Shown here in pieces: positions 23,807 to 36,088 of a stretch of DNA of 64,000 nucleotides; position 1 is the first letter of the stretch, and each line of letters begins with the position of its first letter. Where the stretch lies: the NCBI GenBank assembly GCA_013115135.1, contig JABANP010000040.1:62001-126000 (forward strand), in the 5' to 3' direction. The translations under genes were made by a program, and so were the position numbers. A model generated the notes under the pieces. It was not told the DNA's origin, made no database searches, and saw only the letters and a program-made list of their open reading frames with translations. Source of the stretch: Perkinsus olseni. Lineage: Eukaryota; Perkinsozoa; Perkinsida; Perkinsidae.

Positions 23807-25448
23807 ATGTCTGCATGGGAGGCCGATAGGGCTGATGAGGAGTCCACGTCTGCCCATCACAGGGGGGCTAGGCTGCACGACCCGACTTCAGTGCGGGGAG
23901 TTGGGGTGGCTGATGATATCGGTGCTAGACCGGACATGGAGGACTCCTACGTCTTCATAGACGCTTTTGGTGGCAAAAGCAGCTCGGCATTTATGGCGAT
24001 GTAGGTCATGATTCGGGGGAGGGTCCTTGGAAGGTGTGGACTCACATGCCTTAGATACGACGGCCATGGTGGGCGTCGGTGTGTTGACTTTGTGTCCAAA
24101 CGCTTGCATGAGGAAGTGTTGAAGAACCTGACACTAGATCCCCCACCAGAGCCACCGGACGAAGGCGAGAAGGAGAAGCCGGGAGGGCCTTCTCCCTGGG
24201 CCACCATGACCTTCACAACGGCCATGTCTTCTGGTGGGCTGCTTAGGATGGCTGCAGTGGCATTGTGTCAAATGCCAGGATCGACCTTGGATACGCGCCC
24301 TCAGTATGTGTACGCTACTGAGGCCCTAGTAAACGCCTACACCCAGACAGACGAGGCATTTCGGAATGAACTACAGTCCTTGGAAGGAGGATGTAGGCGG
24401 TCACGACTGCGAAGTGAAGCTTTCCTTATACATCGTCGTGCTGTACATGGTAAAGTCGCCACGTCGCTCAGCAGAAAGGACGCCGCCGCTGGCTGTCATC
24501 ACGCCAATAGTGGGCCTCGAGAGATCTTCCAGATGCCAGCTGCTGCTGTCTTGGCTGAATCATAACTCGCTCCCACAGGCACTGCCGTCACGTGCTTAGT
24601 ACAGTATGAATTCGGTGGCGACAGGACTCTCTACTGTGCGCATGTTGGTAAGGGAATCTTGAGCTCATCATGGCCAGTTACGGGTTCAGGAGATTCCCGA
24701 GCGGTACTGTGCAGGGGTCGGAGGGCTCTGCGCCTGACTAGTGATAGCGACCATAAGGCCACTGACCCGGTAGAGGTAGCCCGGATAACTCAGAAGGGAG
24801 GCAGGCTAGGGGTATGCATGCCGGAGGACTCTGTTATCATCGTGATCAGGTATAGTGGTGAATGACCGAGTAAACGGTATGTTGGCGATAGCACGGGCAT
24901 TGGGAGACTTCCAATTGAAGCGGACGATATCGGCCGAGATGGTCGCCCGAGCGGCGAAGGCCCGGGAGGAGGGGGAGGAGATGCCGCCGGTCTTCGGTGA
25001 TGTTGCTGGTCGCCAGTGGCGTATTCAAGGTTGATGCTGGCAGGGAACGTTACTGATATAGTGTCCAATATCCCTGATGTATCAAGCATTGTTCTGAAGG
25101 AAGCTTCGGACCACTTCTTGATCCTGGCCTGTGATGGCGTCTGGGACGTCATCACCGACCAGGAGGCGGTACGCCGGGCTATAATTTCGTGGCGCGCGAC
25201 ATCTCTGTAGTGTGGCAGGTTGACTTAGTGCTAGAGGTCCTGTCCAAGCTAACACAGGCTCAGTTGGCCACACCCAAGGAGGGGAGGAAGTGGCCGATGC
25301 GGTGCGGGACTGTAGCTCAAGTCACAGCGACTGCCCTGGTACGGACATTACCAACAGCGGCGGCGTCCACTGGCCCAGTGCTCAGGTACAGGAGGCGTTG
25401 AGTCGAGGAAGCCTGGATAACGTTACAGTGATGATAGTGTTGTTGTGA
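23807..25448 (+). CDS. PP2C-family (PPM) protein serine/threonine phosphatase
   Basis: Exon 1 is 23807-24000, with exon 2 from 24055. Signature motifs in order: 'DDIGARPDMEDSYV', 'AIYDGHGG' (metal-binding Asp across the first junction), 'GTAVTCLVQYEFGGDRTLYC', 'AHVGDSRAVLCRGRRA', 'DSDHKATDPVEVARI', 'NGMLAIARALGDFQLK', 'FLILACDGVWDVITDQEAVD' and the closing 'SLDNVTVMIVLL'. The Asp residues that bind Mn/Mg are all present. A 50-nt intron (25169-25218) interrupts 'QEAV|DLV' and contains motif copy 6. Between 24809 and 24855 the frame fits only if the GGGG run at 24809-24812 is one base short, followed by an intron ending at about 24851. An insert rich in Pro and Glu follows the first catalytic block. 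No transmembrane segment or myristoylation start is seen. Confidence 0.9.
25183..25194 (+). repeat. ATTTCGTGGCGC motif, copy 6
   Basis: Inside the 50-nt PP2C intron 25169-25218, 14 nt from the donor and 24 nt from the acceptor. Followed by GCGAC. This is the best-defined intron holding the motif. Confidence 0.8.
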
Positions 25449-25986
25449 GCGGCAGCAGCAGCCCACCCTCCTCCGCCTGCGTCGTTTCGCACGTCCACTG
25501 ATTATTCAGTACAATCCACCCGCTGCTGTTGTTGAGTACAGTACTGCTCACTTCTGGCGGGAGAAAACCTCTCCGAGATAGGATTTTTTTTGCGGGCGCC
25601 CTAAATTTGTGACGGATGTCACAAATATCCTGCGGTTATCAATAAATTAATCAGTGATGTCACAATTCGCTTCCAAAGTTCTAAGAGGGCGTAAGTAAGG
25701 CCATGTTACTAAAAGTTAGTAACTAACTGACTTAAAGCACAAGTGAAGCTGTGTTACTGACTCCAATTTCAACTGCAGGTTGAAACTAATTCGTAGAACA
25801 AAAAAGAAACGAAGGACTGCTGCGGGTGAGAGCCGAGAAAAGGGTAACCCGCTATAGCGGCTGCTATTCACAGTATCTTCTGTGAACATGGGAGTCCAGC
25901 TGTGGCCTAACAAGCCCTTTATTAGGAAGAAAAATCTTCTTTGTTACTACAACGTATCCTCATGATTCAAAGAGCTTAGAGCGATA
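25449..25986. other. Spacer with strong hairpin
   Basis: No gene seen. A perfect 9-bp hairpin with a GGAT loop (ATTTGTGAC 25605-25613, GTCACAAAT 25618-25626) follows the PP2C gene by about 150 nt. A further GATGTCACAA lies near 25655. Confidence 0.5.
25605..25626. repeat. Perfect hairpin ATTTGTGAC-GGAT-GTCACAAAT
   Basis: Nine-base arms, four-base loop, next to a T-rich run (25573-25580) and a GC-rich stretch. It may be a 3'-end or transposon-end structure. Confidence 0.6.
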
Positions 25987-27164
25987 CTAGTGCAAACTGA
26001 AAGAGAGATCGAACCGTAGAGTCCAATCGAGTGCCTTGACTTTAAACGGACTATCCGTCTGTAAGCCTAATATTTTGTAGACATCACTATATTGCATGTG
26101 GCACCAAGTGCGTGCTAAACCTATAACCAACAAACGGATCTCCTGAAATTTAGGAGCAACGCAGTTGTCGTTTTGGGTAGCACTCAAGAGCTTATAGTAC
26201 CAATTTTCAACCATAGCTACAGCTCTGGTGAAATCAGGTTCAAAAGTCTTGAACTTGTGATTGCGTGACTTAGCGATTTCTACAACATCAAGATTATAAA
26301 GCAATCCCATTGTATTGTGTTACAAGCCGACGGGATGTTGCTTAGATCTGGGACGAAATTATCTAGAAAGTTTCTAGTAGAAACGATCGCCCTGCTCTGT
26401 CTAATGCTTCAATAGGTTCTACACCTCCCAATCCATCGCCTGACGACTCGTCTAAACTGGTCTACTTGCCACCAAGAACCACTTCTACGCCTAGAACAAC
26501 GAAATTTTCAACAACTCCTCTAAGCCATCCCGTACATTCTACCGGGGAGGTACTACCTCCGAGGTAGACGTAGAGGCGGGAACCGACAGCTTCTTGATCT
26601 CATCAGTAACATGTTCCATAGAGGCATCCAGCTGGTTAGGGGCTGGAGTAGAACCGAAGGCCACTCTAGACCATAGGACAACATAGGGTCCTATGCACTG
26701 CATAGTATGCAGGTATACCCGACAAAGGAAACGTCGTCGATATTGGAAGACATTCTACAGAATGCTTTAGATAGATCTCCAGCTACAAAGTACTTGTACG
26801 ACCGTATAGCTAGAAGACAACCAGCAAGACTGTTCTGAGGGTAGCCGCCTCGGTTAGAGAACCGGTTCAACTCGCGAAAGTCGAACACTATACGACAAGG
26901 CGTACTGGGATGAGACATCCTATAGACCGAGTGCGAGGGAGTGTAGTGGTCCGGCAGTGGAGCATTGGATCCCTCGTAGGCGGTTCCCTTGACCAACGTA
27001 GACCAGGCGGCTTGACAACTAGACCTAGTTGGCTTCTTGAGGCCTGTGGTGCGCAAGTCACTGACTATAGCACAGAACCCCTTGTTGATTAGCTGGGATA
27101 GAGCGTCATCAAACATAAATTGCTGCCTCTTGTCGAGACTAGTAAGTGTTGTCTTCGGCAACAC
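25987..27164 (-). mobile_element. Decayed retrotransposon pol (reverse transcriptase) remnant
   Basis: On the minus strand, 27164-26691 encodes a recognisable RT palm/fingers segment: 'HPSTPCRIVFDFRELNRFSN' followed by 'GYPQNSLAGCLL' and 'YKYFVAGDLSKAFCRM'. In a second frame about 26690-26560 continues with 'VVLWSRVAFGSTPAPNQLDA'. A third piece, 26310-25987, has 'GLLYNLDVVEIAKSRNHKFK', like the region after the RT in BEL/Pao or Ty3-type elements. The pieces are separated by frame shifts and stops, and no catalytic YxDD, integrase or protease is visible. No clear LTR pair was found. A dead fragment of an LTR retrotransposon, BEL/Pao-like by the spacing of the RT motifs; the clade is tentative. 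Confidence 0.65.
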
Positions 27165-27803
27165 TTTTCCTCCGAGATGGGGGCAGTCCCGGCGGATTTT
27201 TGGGCGCGCGCGGTTGTCGGCGCAACTACTCGCGGCGCCAGAAGGAACTCAGAACGCCGTCAGAACGGCCATTTCCGTCCGACCTCTCCCAGGCCCCACT
27301 TTCTTCCCTCTGCTGCAAGCCCCTCTCTCAGGCATGCTATACTCTACTCCCCTTCTGGCTGCCCTATCTACCCCCTATGCAGTGCTGTTCGCTGCAGCAG
27401 ACCGGTACCCAACCCTAGCCGACCCAACGCTGTGCTTACAGGGACGCTCTCAGGCTCCACCGACCTCTGCCCACTGATGCTGGCACATTGTCTTTGGACA
27501 GCGTCCCTCGTCGTATTGAATCGTCGAGTGCTGCCACCACGGCCGCCGCCGCCCTTCCCAACGTGAGCAGCTGTGACTCTTGTCCAGCCAGTCACTTGCA
27601 GTCTGCCAGGCCTGGGCCCCCACCTTCCCGTCATTGGCCTCCCGAGCCCCCTCGAGGCGGCACCCGCGGGAGGCCCCTCATGAGTGGGTGGAATGGTGGC
27701 GGGAGGTAGGTCCTGTCTACCAACAGCCTGGGGGGTCCATCAGTAACCATTCAGGCCGTCCAACGGTCGCCGTCCTCTTGCTCCATCCAAAGCCCTCGGT
27801 CAC
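27165..27803. other. GC-rich spacer with several overlapping open frames
   Basis: Frames on both strands are open because of composition (Pro, Ala, Arg codons). None shows a domain or clean splice chain, so no gene is called. It could hold 5' sequence of the retroelement or an exon of the mucin-like gene. Confidence 0.35.
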
Positions 27804-29168
27804 ATGAATCGATCCACATTCACATCACTGCTGGCAGCAGCGCTTTCTCTGTCGAGAGGGTATCAGGCGACTGCTACGACCTGAACGCTGCCGTCATAAT
27901 AAGGTGGGGCTGCTGGAGCTGGCCGTAAGGGATTGTAGTTCCCTTCTTCAGAGACAGAACGATTAGTGCCACAGACAACGACCTCCTAGGCCAGCTCAGG
28001 GTAGAGGGCCCCCCTCTCGCCTGTGAGTCGGCCTTCCAGTCCCTAGCTGGGGTACTCCACAGTGGACCCTATGCATCTGTCGATGAGGCTGTTCGAGGGA
28101 TGTGCTCGTTCTTCTGGCCACAGCAGGAGAGGACGGACTCTTCAGGGACTCAGACCGTGCAATGGATCGATCAGGTGGGCTCATGCAGGGGTATGAAGGA
28201 AGGGACGTTATCGCTGTTTCCTCCGTCAGGTTGTGCCGTTGTCCTCTTCGCAAAGCACCGAGGCGGAGCCCGGGTGCAGTTTGTCCGACGATCTCAGCGG
28301 TCAACAAGTGCAAGTGATTGGTGATGGCGATGACGGCATTGTTATCAGAGGAGACTGTTATGATGACCAGGAAAGGCGTACTGCACTCAGGTAGGCTACA
28401 GTAAAGGCGCTTGCGAGGGTACTGATCTCATTGGTCAGGCACGTCCAGTCATCGGCAGAGCTGGTAGCGCCCGAAGTGGCCGGGGCGGTTCGTTCAGGTC
28501 GGGACTGCAAGGCGGTGAATCGGGCCTTTGGTATAGCGGAGGGAGGGAGTGTGGAAGCGGCTGTTGGGGCGGTGTGCGTGCTGATCATGAACTCCATTAC
28601 CTCGGCGACTACTAGTGCTGCTGTTGTTCTGCCGACTATGGTCAATGAGGCAGGACGGACTACAACAACACTACCACCATTCGTACTCGAGGCCAGGCCT
28701 AGGGGAACGCTGCCGACGACTGTTGCTACCATGGACGCGACTGACCCTTCCCCTACTTCGACTGAGATGGTAACAACCTCGCCGGCAACGAGGGCAACTA
28801 CCACCCCCACGACTACCAGCGCGACTAGTGCCACGACTACCAGCCCGACTGCCACCACGACTAGTAGCCCGACTACCACCACGACTAGTAGCCCGACTAC
28901 CACCACGACAACTTCCACTATTACCATTACTACTACTGTGCCTCCAACCACCAGCACGACCACTACTACTACCACCACTACTACCATGACCACTACTACT
29001 ACCCCTACTCTTGCTGCCATCATTGTGCGTACTAGTCCGAAGGTGACGACGCTATCTCCCACAGCTGAGGAGGAGGAGGCAATCACCAGCACCGCCTCTG
29101 AGGCCCTTCCCAAGGGGGCTTGGCTGGACTGGGTGGGTGGCTGTCGCTGGGGCGGGATGATGCGCTAG
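27804..29168 (+). CDS. Thr-rich mucin-like, probably secreted or surface protein
   Basis: A probable first exon, 27804-27859, encodes 'MNRSTFTSLLAAALSLSRG', a good signal peptide. Short introns (GTATCA...AATAAG and GTAAGG...CTTCAG) keep phase into 'DRTISATDNDLLGQL'. Two overlapping frames compete at 28100-28320 and the junctions there are unresolved. A likely exon 28303-28392 leads by an intron (28393-28439, ...TTGGTCAG) to the long final exon ending 29166-29168. That exon carries a dense Thr/Ser/Pro stretch (about 28740-29030) made of repeats such as TTTSPTTTT, typical of an O-glycosylated stalk. It lacks a clear membrane anchor. Likely an extracellular coat or secreted mucin-like protein. 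Confidence 0.5.
28740..29030 (+). repeat. ACC/ACT-rich coding repeat (Thr-rich stalk)
   Basis: Triplet-based repeat encoding runs of Thr with Ser-Pro interruptions. It is imperfect, with both ACC and ACT codons. The reverse strand is also open (Val-rich) purely as a consequence. Confidence 0.8.
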
Positions 29169-29568
29169 TTGCCGCCTCCCGGGCATCCGACTTTACTATG
29201 TCTATTGTAGCCCTTCGTCGTGCATGACTCCGAACAGTTGTCTAGTCGGGTGAAGTGCTCATGATCAGATACAAGAAAGGAAAACGGTGGTTCGTCTCAT
29301 GTGCCTCTTGTCCTACACCCCGGACCAGATATTCTTCGGTATCACTTCCACCACTACGGCAAAAGTAAACCATTGGGTTAGCAGGAGAACCATCCCAGTC
29401 TGGCAGAGGGAACCTTTCAGGGAGCCTACCGCGTGCAAGTGGCAGGGAAATGCCGGAATTCGGAACCTCCTAGGAAGTAAGAACTGTTCTTTCCCTTCGA
29501 GGTTGGTGGACTGTCTCTCGCCGCTCCTGCTCAACCGGCGGTCGTTTCCGCATCATCCATCAGTCACC

Positions 29569-32085
29569 ATGGTGGCCCATAAGGCCATGTTATCGTTATC
29601 GACGCTCCTCGTAGGGTACGGGTTCGTCCTGCTGCTGGCTTCCTACCCGACAGCGGTATCGAAGTGGCCGAGTCGAAAGACAGGAACTGCCTTGGCATCT
29701 TCAAGTCGTTCGGGCTCAGCCCGCAGCTGACTGTGAAGGAGGCGGTGGATGAACTCTGCCATCGGAGTAGTCCCGCCAAGCCCGCAACCAAGCTGTATAA
29801 TGACACTAGGCCCGCTACGGCACCAACTGGGTCGAGCTCTGTAGGAGGGGTGGTTCCCTTTGCGCCCCGAGTGCGAACAGTCCCAGCCGCGGATTTTGGA
29901 TGAGTAATGGTCTTCAGGAGCTCCTTCTACTTATGCAAAGGGGTGCAGGTCGGAGGGCAGTACTTTGGCCTCTCCAGGCCTGAATCTTCCGAGTCATGGG
30001 ATACGATATGGCACCTGCATGCACGCTGCAACTACGAGGACACCAGCATGGGACTTTATCCGAGGTCAGATGCCCTGCTGTAGTAGTGGATAGAAATGCC
30101 TTGTCGCGAGCTTGCCCTTACTGGCCCTGAGCTATCAATCTCTGCATACTGCAAGCGTCTCTGTTTCGGGAAACGATCTTTCCTCGGAATGGTTACTGTG
30201 TGAGGTGACAGTCATCAGTCACAAAATCGATCACTCATCAATTTTCCTTATATGAATTCGGAAGTGTATGGTACGCTAGCCAGGTCTTTCGACTCGAAAT
30301 CTGGATAGGTGGATTGCTCATCGTTGCGGTATCCAACGGTGAAACCAATAATTTTTGATGACAGTAGACAAGTTTATACCATCGTAGGTTGTCGTAGCAC
30401 AAAGGCCTGAATCGGATGGGCCTGCTTTCTCCTGAGTGTTCCTCTCCCCTACCAGGCACCTGGATAAGATAGTCGCAGTCGGGAGGCCGCCAAAGGACTG
30501 CCCAGATCTGCTCAACATGTTCTACGTTCGTGAGGGCAAGTCACCCGCGGAGATTATGCGGACAGTCTGCATCCGTCACTTCCATCCCGAGATCACCAAA
30601 CAGGCCAACACCCAAAAAAGGTTTCGGCAGCTCGGAACGAGCTGGCCCTACTGGGTAAGCGGGGCGAGTGCTCCCTGGTAGACGGTAGGGAGTTGTGCTG
30701 TGGTAGGTTCAGTTTGGTCGGTATCAGCAAGTTGACCAGTGCCTCATCATGTTGAATAAAGATATCTTCGTGCTCTACTATCAGCCTACGGGCGCCGGAT
30801 CGAACTGGAAAGGTCTAGCTGAGTGCCCGGGAGGCCGTGGGAGGGGCGACACTACGCTGTAAGCCCTGAGTTACGCAGGCCCGGTGGTGTGGTAGTTTCC
30901 ACTTGCCTTCAGGATTCCCGTGGATCGCCTTGTTGCACCAAAAGGAGTCAGCGGGTATCGATCTTGTAGTCGACTTTTCCACTACGTTATTGGTGATGCT
31001 ACTTCGGATGCGCCCCTACGGCGGTGTCGAGGATCTGTGATGGGTTGACTGGAGGAGGGGACAGTCGGCAACCGGGGAGGGTCAGGACTAACCCCACCAA
31101 TCTCCCCACCAGGAGGAGGCAGATGGTTAATAACAGGCGCACCTTCACCAGGCCCTCATTCATCGACAAGAGAGGTACCTACATCCAACCGACAAGTCCT
31201 CTTACTACCACCTCTGTAGTGCCTCTCTCCCCTTTGCCCAAGCAGCGGAAGGGTATCGCTTGCTCATCGTACGACGGGCGCCAAGCTGTCAGCTTGCACA
31301 TGATGTACGATATTGGCCGTAGCATATGGAGACTGGATGGTAGCTGTTATGCTCCCGGGAACTAACGTGATGAGGAAGTAAGCATCTGTTCGGGTGTAGC
31401 GTTGCTGCTGCAGGGCGGCTGTCGGTGATGGCGTTACCTACTCGCCTCCACCGTTGAGCGCTGGATGTTTTCAGGCATCTCGTCACTTACGTGGTCACTG
31501 ATAGGGTCCTCTCGCAATGCAAGGATCTGTTCTATTATCTGGCCCCCACCGCCAGGAGCAACCAAGCTTACACCAAAGCCTTCTGCTCGCTCTTTATCAG
31601 TGGCTCCCCCACAGGCAGCACTGGCCGAGCTGGCAACGTAAATCAACACTCTTGATGGGACTTTGGACTCGCCTCATACCCTCATCAGATACGGGCGAGT
31701 AGAATCAATACCATCGATCATTGCACGCTCGTGGACGGCGACTTCTTCGTTATTTATCATAAGCGTCTTTCCAGCTCATCCCGGTGGACTCTGGATGCCA
31801 GCTGTCCCGACACGAGGGAGTCTGACGGCGTTAGGAGGTGGGGCATCTGGTTCGGCGGCGACTAGCTTTTCCTGTGGTGCCGTCTGTAGGGGTCAGGTAG
31901 GCGTGATAACCGTCGTTCAGAACTGCTTTCTCGGGGCCAAGTTGACTAGACTCCACTTAGTTTTGATGAAGGGATTTACCCCAATTCTGCATACCATGGA
32001 TTGCCTTCGCTCGCCGTGCGGGCCAGCAGGATTGTTTGCCTCTCAGGGGTCTCACCAAAGTGGTCCCCTTCAACGTCAAGTCTGA
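29569..32085 (+). CDS. Many-exon putative secreted protein, unrecognised
   Basis: ATG 29569 opens 'MVAHKAMLSLSTLLVG', signal-peptide-like. A 38-nt intron joins to 'GIEVAESKDRNCLGIFKSFG'. Later exons, linked in frame by GT-AG introns, carry 'VQVGGQYFGLSRPESSESW', 'HLDKIVAVGRPPKDCPDLL', 'FYVREGKSPAEIMRTVCIRH', 'QVDQCLIMLNKDIFVLYYQP', 'LIPVDRLVAPKGVSGYRSCS', then 'ACSSYDGRQAVSLHMMYDIG', 'VVTDRVLSQCKDLFYYLAPT' and 'IRASRINTIDHCTLVDGDFF'. Cysteines recur about once per exon. No known domain was recognised. Exon order follows the sequence and most phases fit, but junctions near 31080 and 31370-31440 are uncertain and the stop at 32083-32085 is a guess. It may be two genes. It follows the mucin-like gene on the same strand, suggesting an extracellular-protein neighbourhood. 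Confidence 0.4.
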
Positions 32086-34081
32086 TGCATCCTGTTCACA
32101 AATATTACAAGCAGAGAAAATTCGCAGTTCGACAACCGCGGCAGCCGCGATTAAGACCATCTGCGATCGACATTTTCCAGGCGCGTGACGAAGCGGGCGC
32201 CTCTCCCGATTTCGGTCTATTTTCTGTGGTTAACTTGTCTTGTCACATGATACCTGTTCATTACTGTGCATGTTCACTTCGTGTCTTGAGACTCCCCTCT
32301 TACCCGCGTTCGGCGTGGCTTCATCTCCTTGTGTTGCAGTACTGAGTGTTGGCTCCTGGGCATGCCTGTGCAAGTAGCGAGCTTTTCAAATAAACTCGGG
32401 GATGTTCCGGTATGTCATGACTCATGAAAGGCATACAACGGAGGGAATCCTGACTGAATTCTCTCCGCAATACCCTCATGTCGTGGGAGGAGGAGTTGCC
32501 GAAACGGGATGATCGAACGATGAAGAAGGCGAACTGAGCATGAAGAATGTCTTCGTTTACTGGAGCAATTCGCAGTTGAACTCTAAACACACCAACCGAG
32601 TAGTCTGGGTTGTTGTGACATGTTCGACTCACCGTCGATTCATAAGCCTTGAAGGGGGCTCATTATATCACACTCAAAACAACACGACCGAATGAGCATC
32701 AAGAATACATCATTTGGTTGGATGCTGACAGTCGTGGGGAAGCGGCGATTCGGTGCATCACCGCTGTTTCCCGGCGTCGTCGTTGGCCTTCGCTGATTGC
32801 GGAAGTTGTTCTCCGTCTCCACCAGTTGCGCTCTCGAATCTTCTCAGTAAATCCATGTAAGCTGGAAAAGCCTCCTCGAAGGCAACATCGACACCCGAAC
32901 CTAACGGGCCGTCGAACTTCATTTCACCCCTTCCCTTCCTAGTCGCTTCTGTAGTGGCAGAGAGCTCGAGTGCTTCGGACCGTCCGTGAGAGCTGTGCTT
33001 CTGATCGATTTCCGCGGTGCTCTTCTGTGTAGCCCTGTGGTCGGTGTTGGCTTCCTGCTGGCCTGGGGTCGTCCCTCCTCGTTAGGGGACTCCTTTCACG
33101 GTAGGGTAGGGCGTAGGTGTGATCGTGCGCAGTTGAAAGCGCGCATGCCCGTGGAGGAAGCAGGTAGAACGACAGCCATAGTAATCGAATCATTGTGAGT
33201 ACTGTGGTGGAAGCGGGAGGGAGAATGGTGGGGACATCTCCTCTAATATTCTCAGGACTCGGCCAAAGAAGCCGGTAGAAGGCATACAGTGCTTTCGAAT
33301 GAACGTACGGTCGTACGGGACCGACTCGAGAGTCTCCAGTCGTGTGGATAGTATTCACTGGACACCGACGTGCGTCCGTACGGTCTCGAGTCGAGACCTC
33401 CTCTCCAGAGGAAGACCCCGGCGTGTTATCCATTCTGGATAAGCGAGTTGGAAACCTCCGCCCTCAAGTCGCTCCACCTCGTTACGTTGGAGACGGCACA
33501 ACGGCAGTCTCGTCATCGCCGCCCGGTGGAAATGAAAGGTTCGTGCGGGCAGCCATGTACGGGAGCGGATACTCGTCATGTGCGTGTCTTCTATCTTCTT
33601 CTGCAGGAGACTCGGCCAGGAAATGCTTTCATGCTGCTGCCTCGAGGTTGAATCGAACGCTGGAGAGTTCGGGTATGCCTCGACCCGGACACCATCCTCG
33701 AACCTCTCGACCGCCATGGGCAGGTCCGCACAACATCAACATGCATTACACAAGCCTCTGACCCTATACTCGACCCTCGACCACATCAACGATGGGACAT
33801 GACCCATCCCAGAGTCGCATAGTGGTCATGCCAGACGACAGCTGTACCTCGACCGGCCGAAGCACCCAGCATCGCTCATTGTGCCCGGTATTTTCCAAGG
33901 TTTATCCAGCAGAAGATGCCATTCCCCTCAGGCGCTCCAGCCGACTCCCACTCGACGCAAATCCGATCGCTTGACTGTAGTGAAACAGACAAACAGTACA
34001 TCAAAGAAATTGTTATCAAGTGTAGCGTATAATGTAACAAGCGACAGTGTCTAAAACCGCATCGGTAATTCTTCTCCCCAT
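32086..34081. other. No supported gene; several competing frames
   Basis: Frames of 90-165 codons on both strands overlap at 32940-33800 without domains or a consistent splice chain. A short perfect palindrome GGTCTCGAGTCGAGACC lies at 33382-33398. An exon pair around 33600 (acceptor ...TTCTGCAG) hints at an unrecognised plus-strand gene but cannot be extended. Confidence 0.4.
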
Positions 34082-36088
34082 TCATCGCCTGTTCCGTCGA
34101 CTCCGACGGTTGGTGTTCTGCGCGATGACGAAGCTGCCCTGCACGTCCGCATCAGTAGCCCCGGACTTCTCAACTTGTGCCCTCATGCTCAAGTATTGCT
34201 TCAAATCTTTCATCTGCTCTCGGAGGTCAGCCTTCTCCTCGTGGAGCTTCTTTGCACGAACCTGAGGAGCGGTATCAGACAGGCACCACCTCGCTGAGAG
34301 GCACAGAAAAGGGAAAATCTGACAAATTCGCCCACACAAGATGACATTAAACTGCACTCACCATCGACGCTATTTTCCGCCGCTGTATGATCCTTCTTCA
34401 GTCCAGCAACTGCCTCATCAAGTTCTCGTCGTTCTTCCTTCAACCCATCACATGCAAGGTTCAACCTAAGATACGGACAATTCGCGCCTTCCCATCACCG
34501 TGCGTCCCACTTCTCGAGTGCCGAAGTGACCTCCTCTTCCTCCGACTTCAGCTGTGCTCGCTCCTCGTCCACTACATCAAGCTCATCCTTGGCGTCGCAA
34601 AGCCTCGACAGAATCTCATCGCGCTGGCCCGTAGCAGCAGAGTAACTAACAACAGCAAACCACTGGCGAGGAGTCTGTTGCTTCTCCCTTGTTGTTCATG
34701 ATACACAACAACGGAATAAGTGTAAAGTCTTTCCTTCTCACTTTCTCGAGAAGAATCAGGTATGCACGCACGCACAAGACGATCGGCGCATAATGAGTAT
34801 CAAAGCCTTGCCACCAGCGCTGTTACCTCTCCCTATTCCGCGCTCGGATCTCTTCGAAGATCTCCTCGTAGTGCTGTTGCTGTGACTCCTGCAAAGTCGC
34901 GTAAACCTCATTGAACTCGGTCATGATATCATCCTCGTCTCCCTGGAGTATCTTCTTCGCTGCATGCTTCACTTTCTTACACGAACCTTGACCATCAACC
35001 TCAGCCTGTCGTCGACACAACGCCATCACCTTTGCTGTCCTCACTCGCCTCATCATCGCCGCCCTCTTGCGAGGCCCTGCCGGTGAGACCAACGAAGCCG
35101 CCCTCGGAGAAAAGTCGTACACGGACTGCGTGGACACCTACCGAGGAAGTGGCGAAATTTTTACGGTAAAATTGTCGAAAAATCCTCACCTGCATGGCGA
35201 AGGCGTGATCAGACTCCAGAAAGTGGGCGTAGGCGTGGGTGTAGTGATGACGATCATCTGCCCCCACCCGTACCACTCAATCCGTCTTCTACGAAACCCG
35301 AATAGCCTTCATTATCACAACCTGGGGAGGTAGGCGTCGCGATTGAACTCCCTCAGTGGCAGCGTACAGCCTATGAAGCCGCAGACGAGGCAGACCATGA
35401 GCTTCATCGCGTCAGCCTCCCCACAGACATCGCAGCTGCTGCACCTGCCAATCACGGGATCGACGAGCGAGGGAGCACTGTGGCTGCTCACCGCGACGGG
35501 TACTGTTGGAAACGGCAGACGGGGCAGGATCTGTCGCACCACTTGGAGAGGCACTTCCAATGGAAGCTGTGACCGCAGAGTATCGTCAACGCCACGCCGC
35601 CTCCCCCGCAGGCTGCTTGACCCCCAGTCGAGGTCGCGCTAGGGGAGTATCTTAGAGGTCGGATGTTGACCACGAAAGTGCAGTGATGAGCCTTACAGCA
35701 GTGGATCGAGACATATACTGCATTGGTGTTCCTTGGTGAGGACAGGGGCGAACAGTTGTACGGGAGCCAGCATCTCATCGACAGTCTTCGAGACGGCCGC
35801 GTCTATCCGGCAGGCAGTGACCTCTAGCAGCGGCAGGGAGCTACCTGTGGGGAGACGATGGCCATTCTGACAAGACGCGATTATGCTACTGGCGCCTCCG
35901 ACCAACTGTCTGGCGTTGGCATGGGAATCCGAGCCGCCCACGAGGACCAGGAGGAGATAGGATTCTGGATAGGGACCGTGCAGGACCTGCATAGAGTACA
36001 ACTTAGGAGACCAAGCCGACAAGGGGGAAAATACAACGTAAATTCGACAAGCAGCAGTCCCGGCGTGTCCTTCAAGATGGGCCCTCAT
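34082..36088 (-). CDS. BRAP: BRAP2-like RING-H2/ZnF-UBP/coiled-coil protein
   Basis: Minus strand, many short introns. In order: an RRM-like strand region '[20 protein letters not shown]'; a RING-H2 finger with ligands in '[11 protein letters not shown]', '[10 protein letters not shown]' and 'SCPVCRF'; then, after a GTGAGC...TTGGCAG intron, a ZnF-UBP with '[10 protein letters not shown]', 'CLVCGFIGC' and '[18 protein letters not shown]'; then '[10 protein letters not shown]' and a C-terminal coiled coil ending 'RRSRRNRR' at 34082. This domain order is specific to BRAP2 (IMP; ETP1 in yeast), a ubiquitin-binding E3 ligase that restrains Ras-MAPK signalling in animals. Inside the UBP finger an extra base in the CCCCC run (35261-35265, G5 on the coding strand) breaks frame; a 16-nt intron there is the less likely alternative. 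The 5' exons upstream of 36088 are not securely joined. Confidence 0.85.

Noticed and set aside
28358..29113. Val-rich minus-strand protein opposite the mucin-like gene
   Set aside because: It is the reverse complement of ACC/ACT Thr codons; the plus strand has a splice acceptor and stalk-like composition.
33382..33398. Palindrome GGTCTCGAGTCGAGACC as a regulatory site
   Set aside because: A single short palindrome in a region without an identified gene; no basis for a role.
32939..33433. 164-codon minus-strand frame
   Set aside because: Overlapping frames on the other strand are equally long, composition is Arg/Ser/Pro rich, and no splice sites or domain support it.
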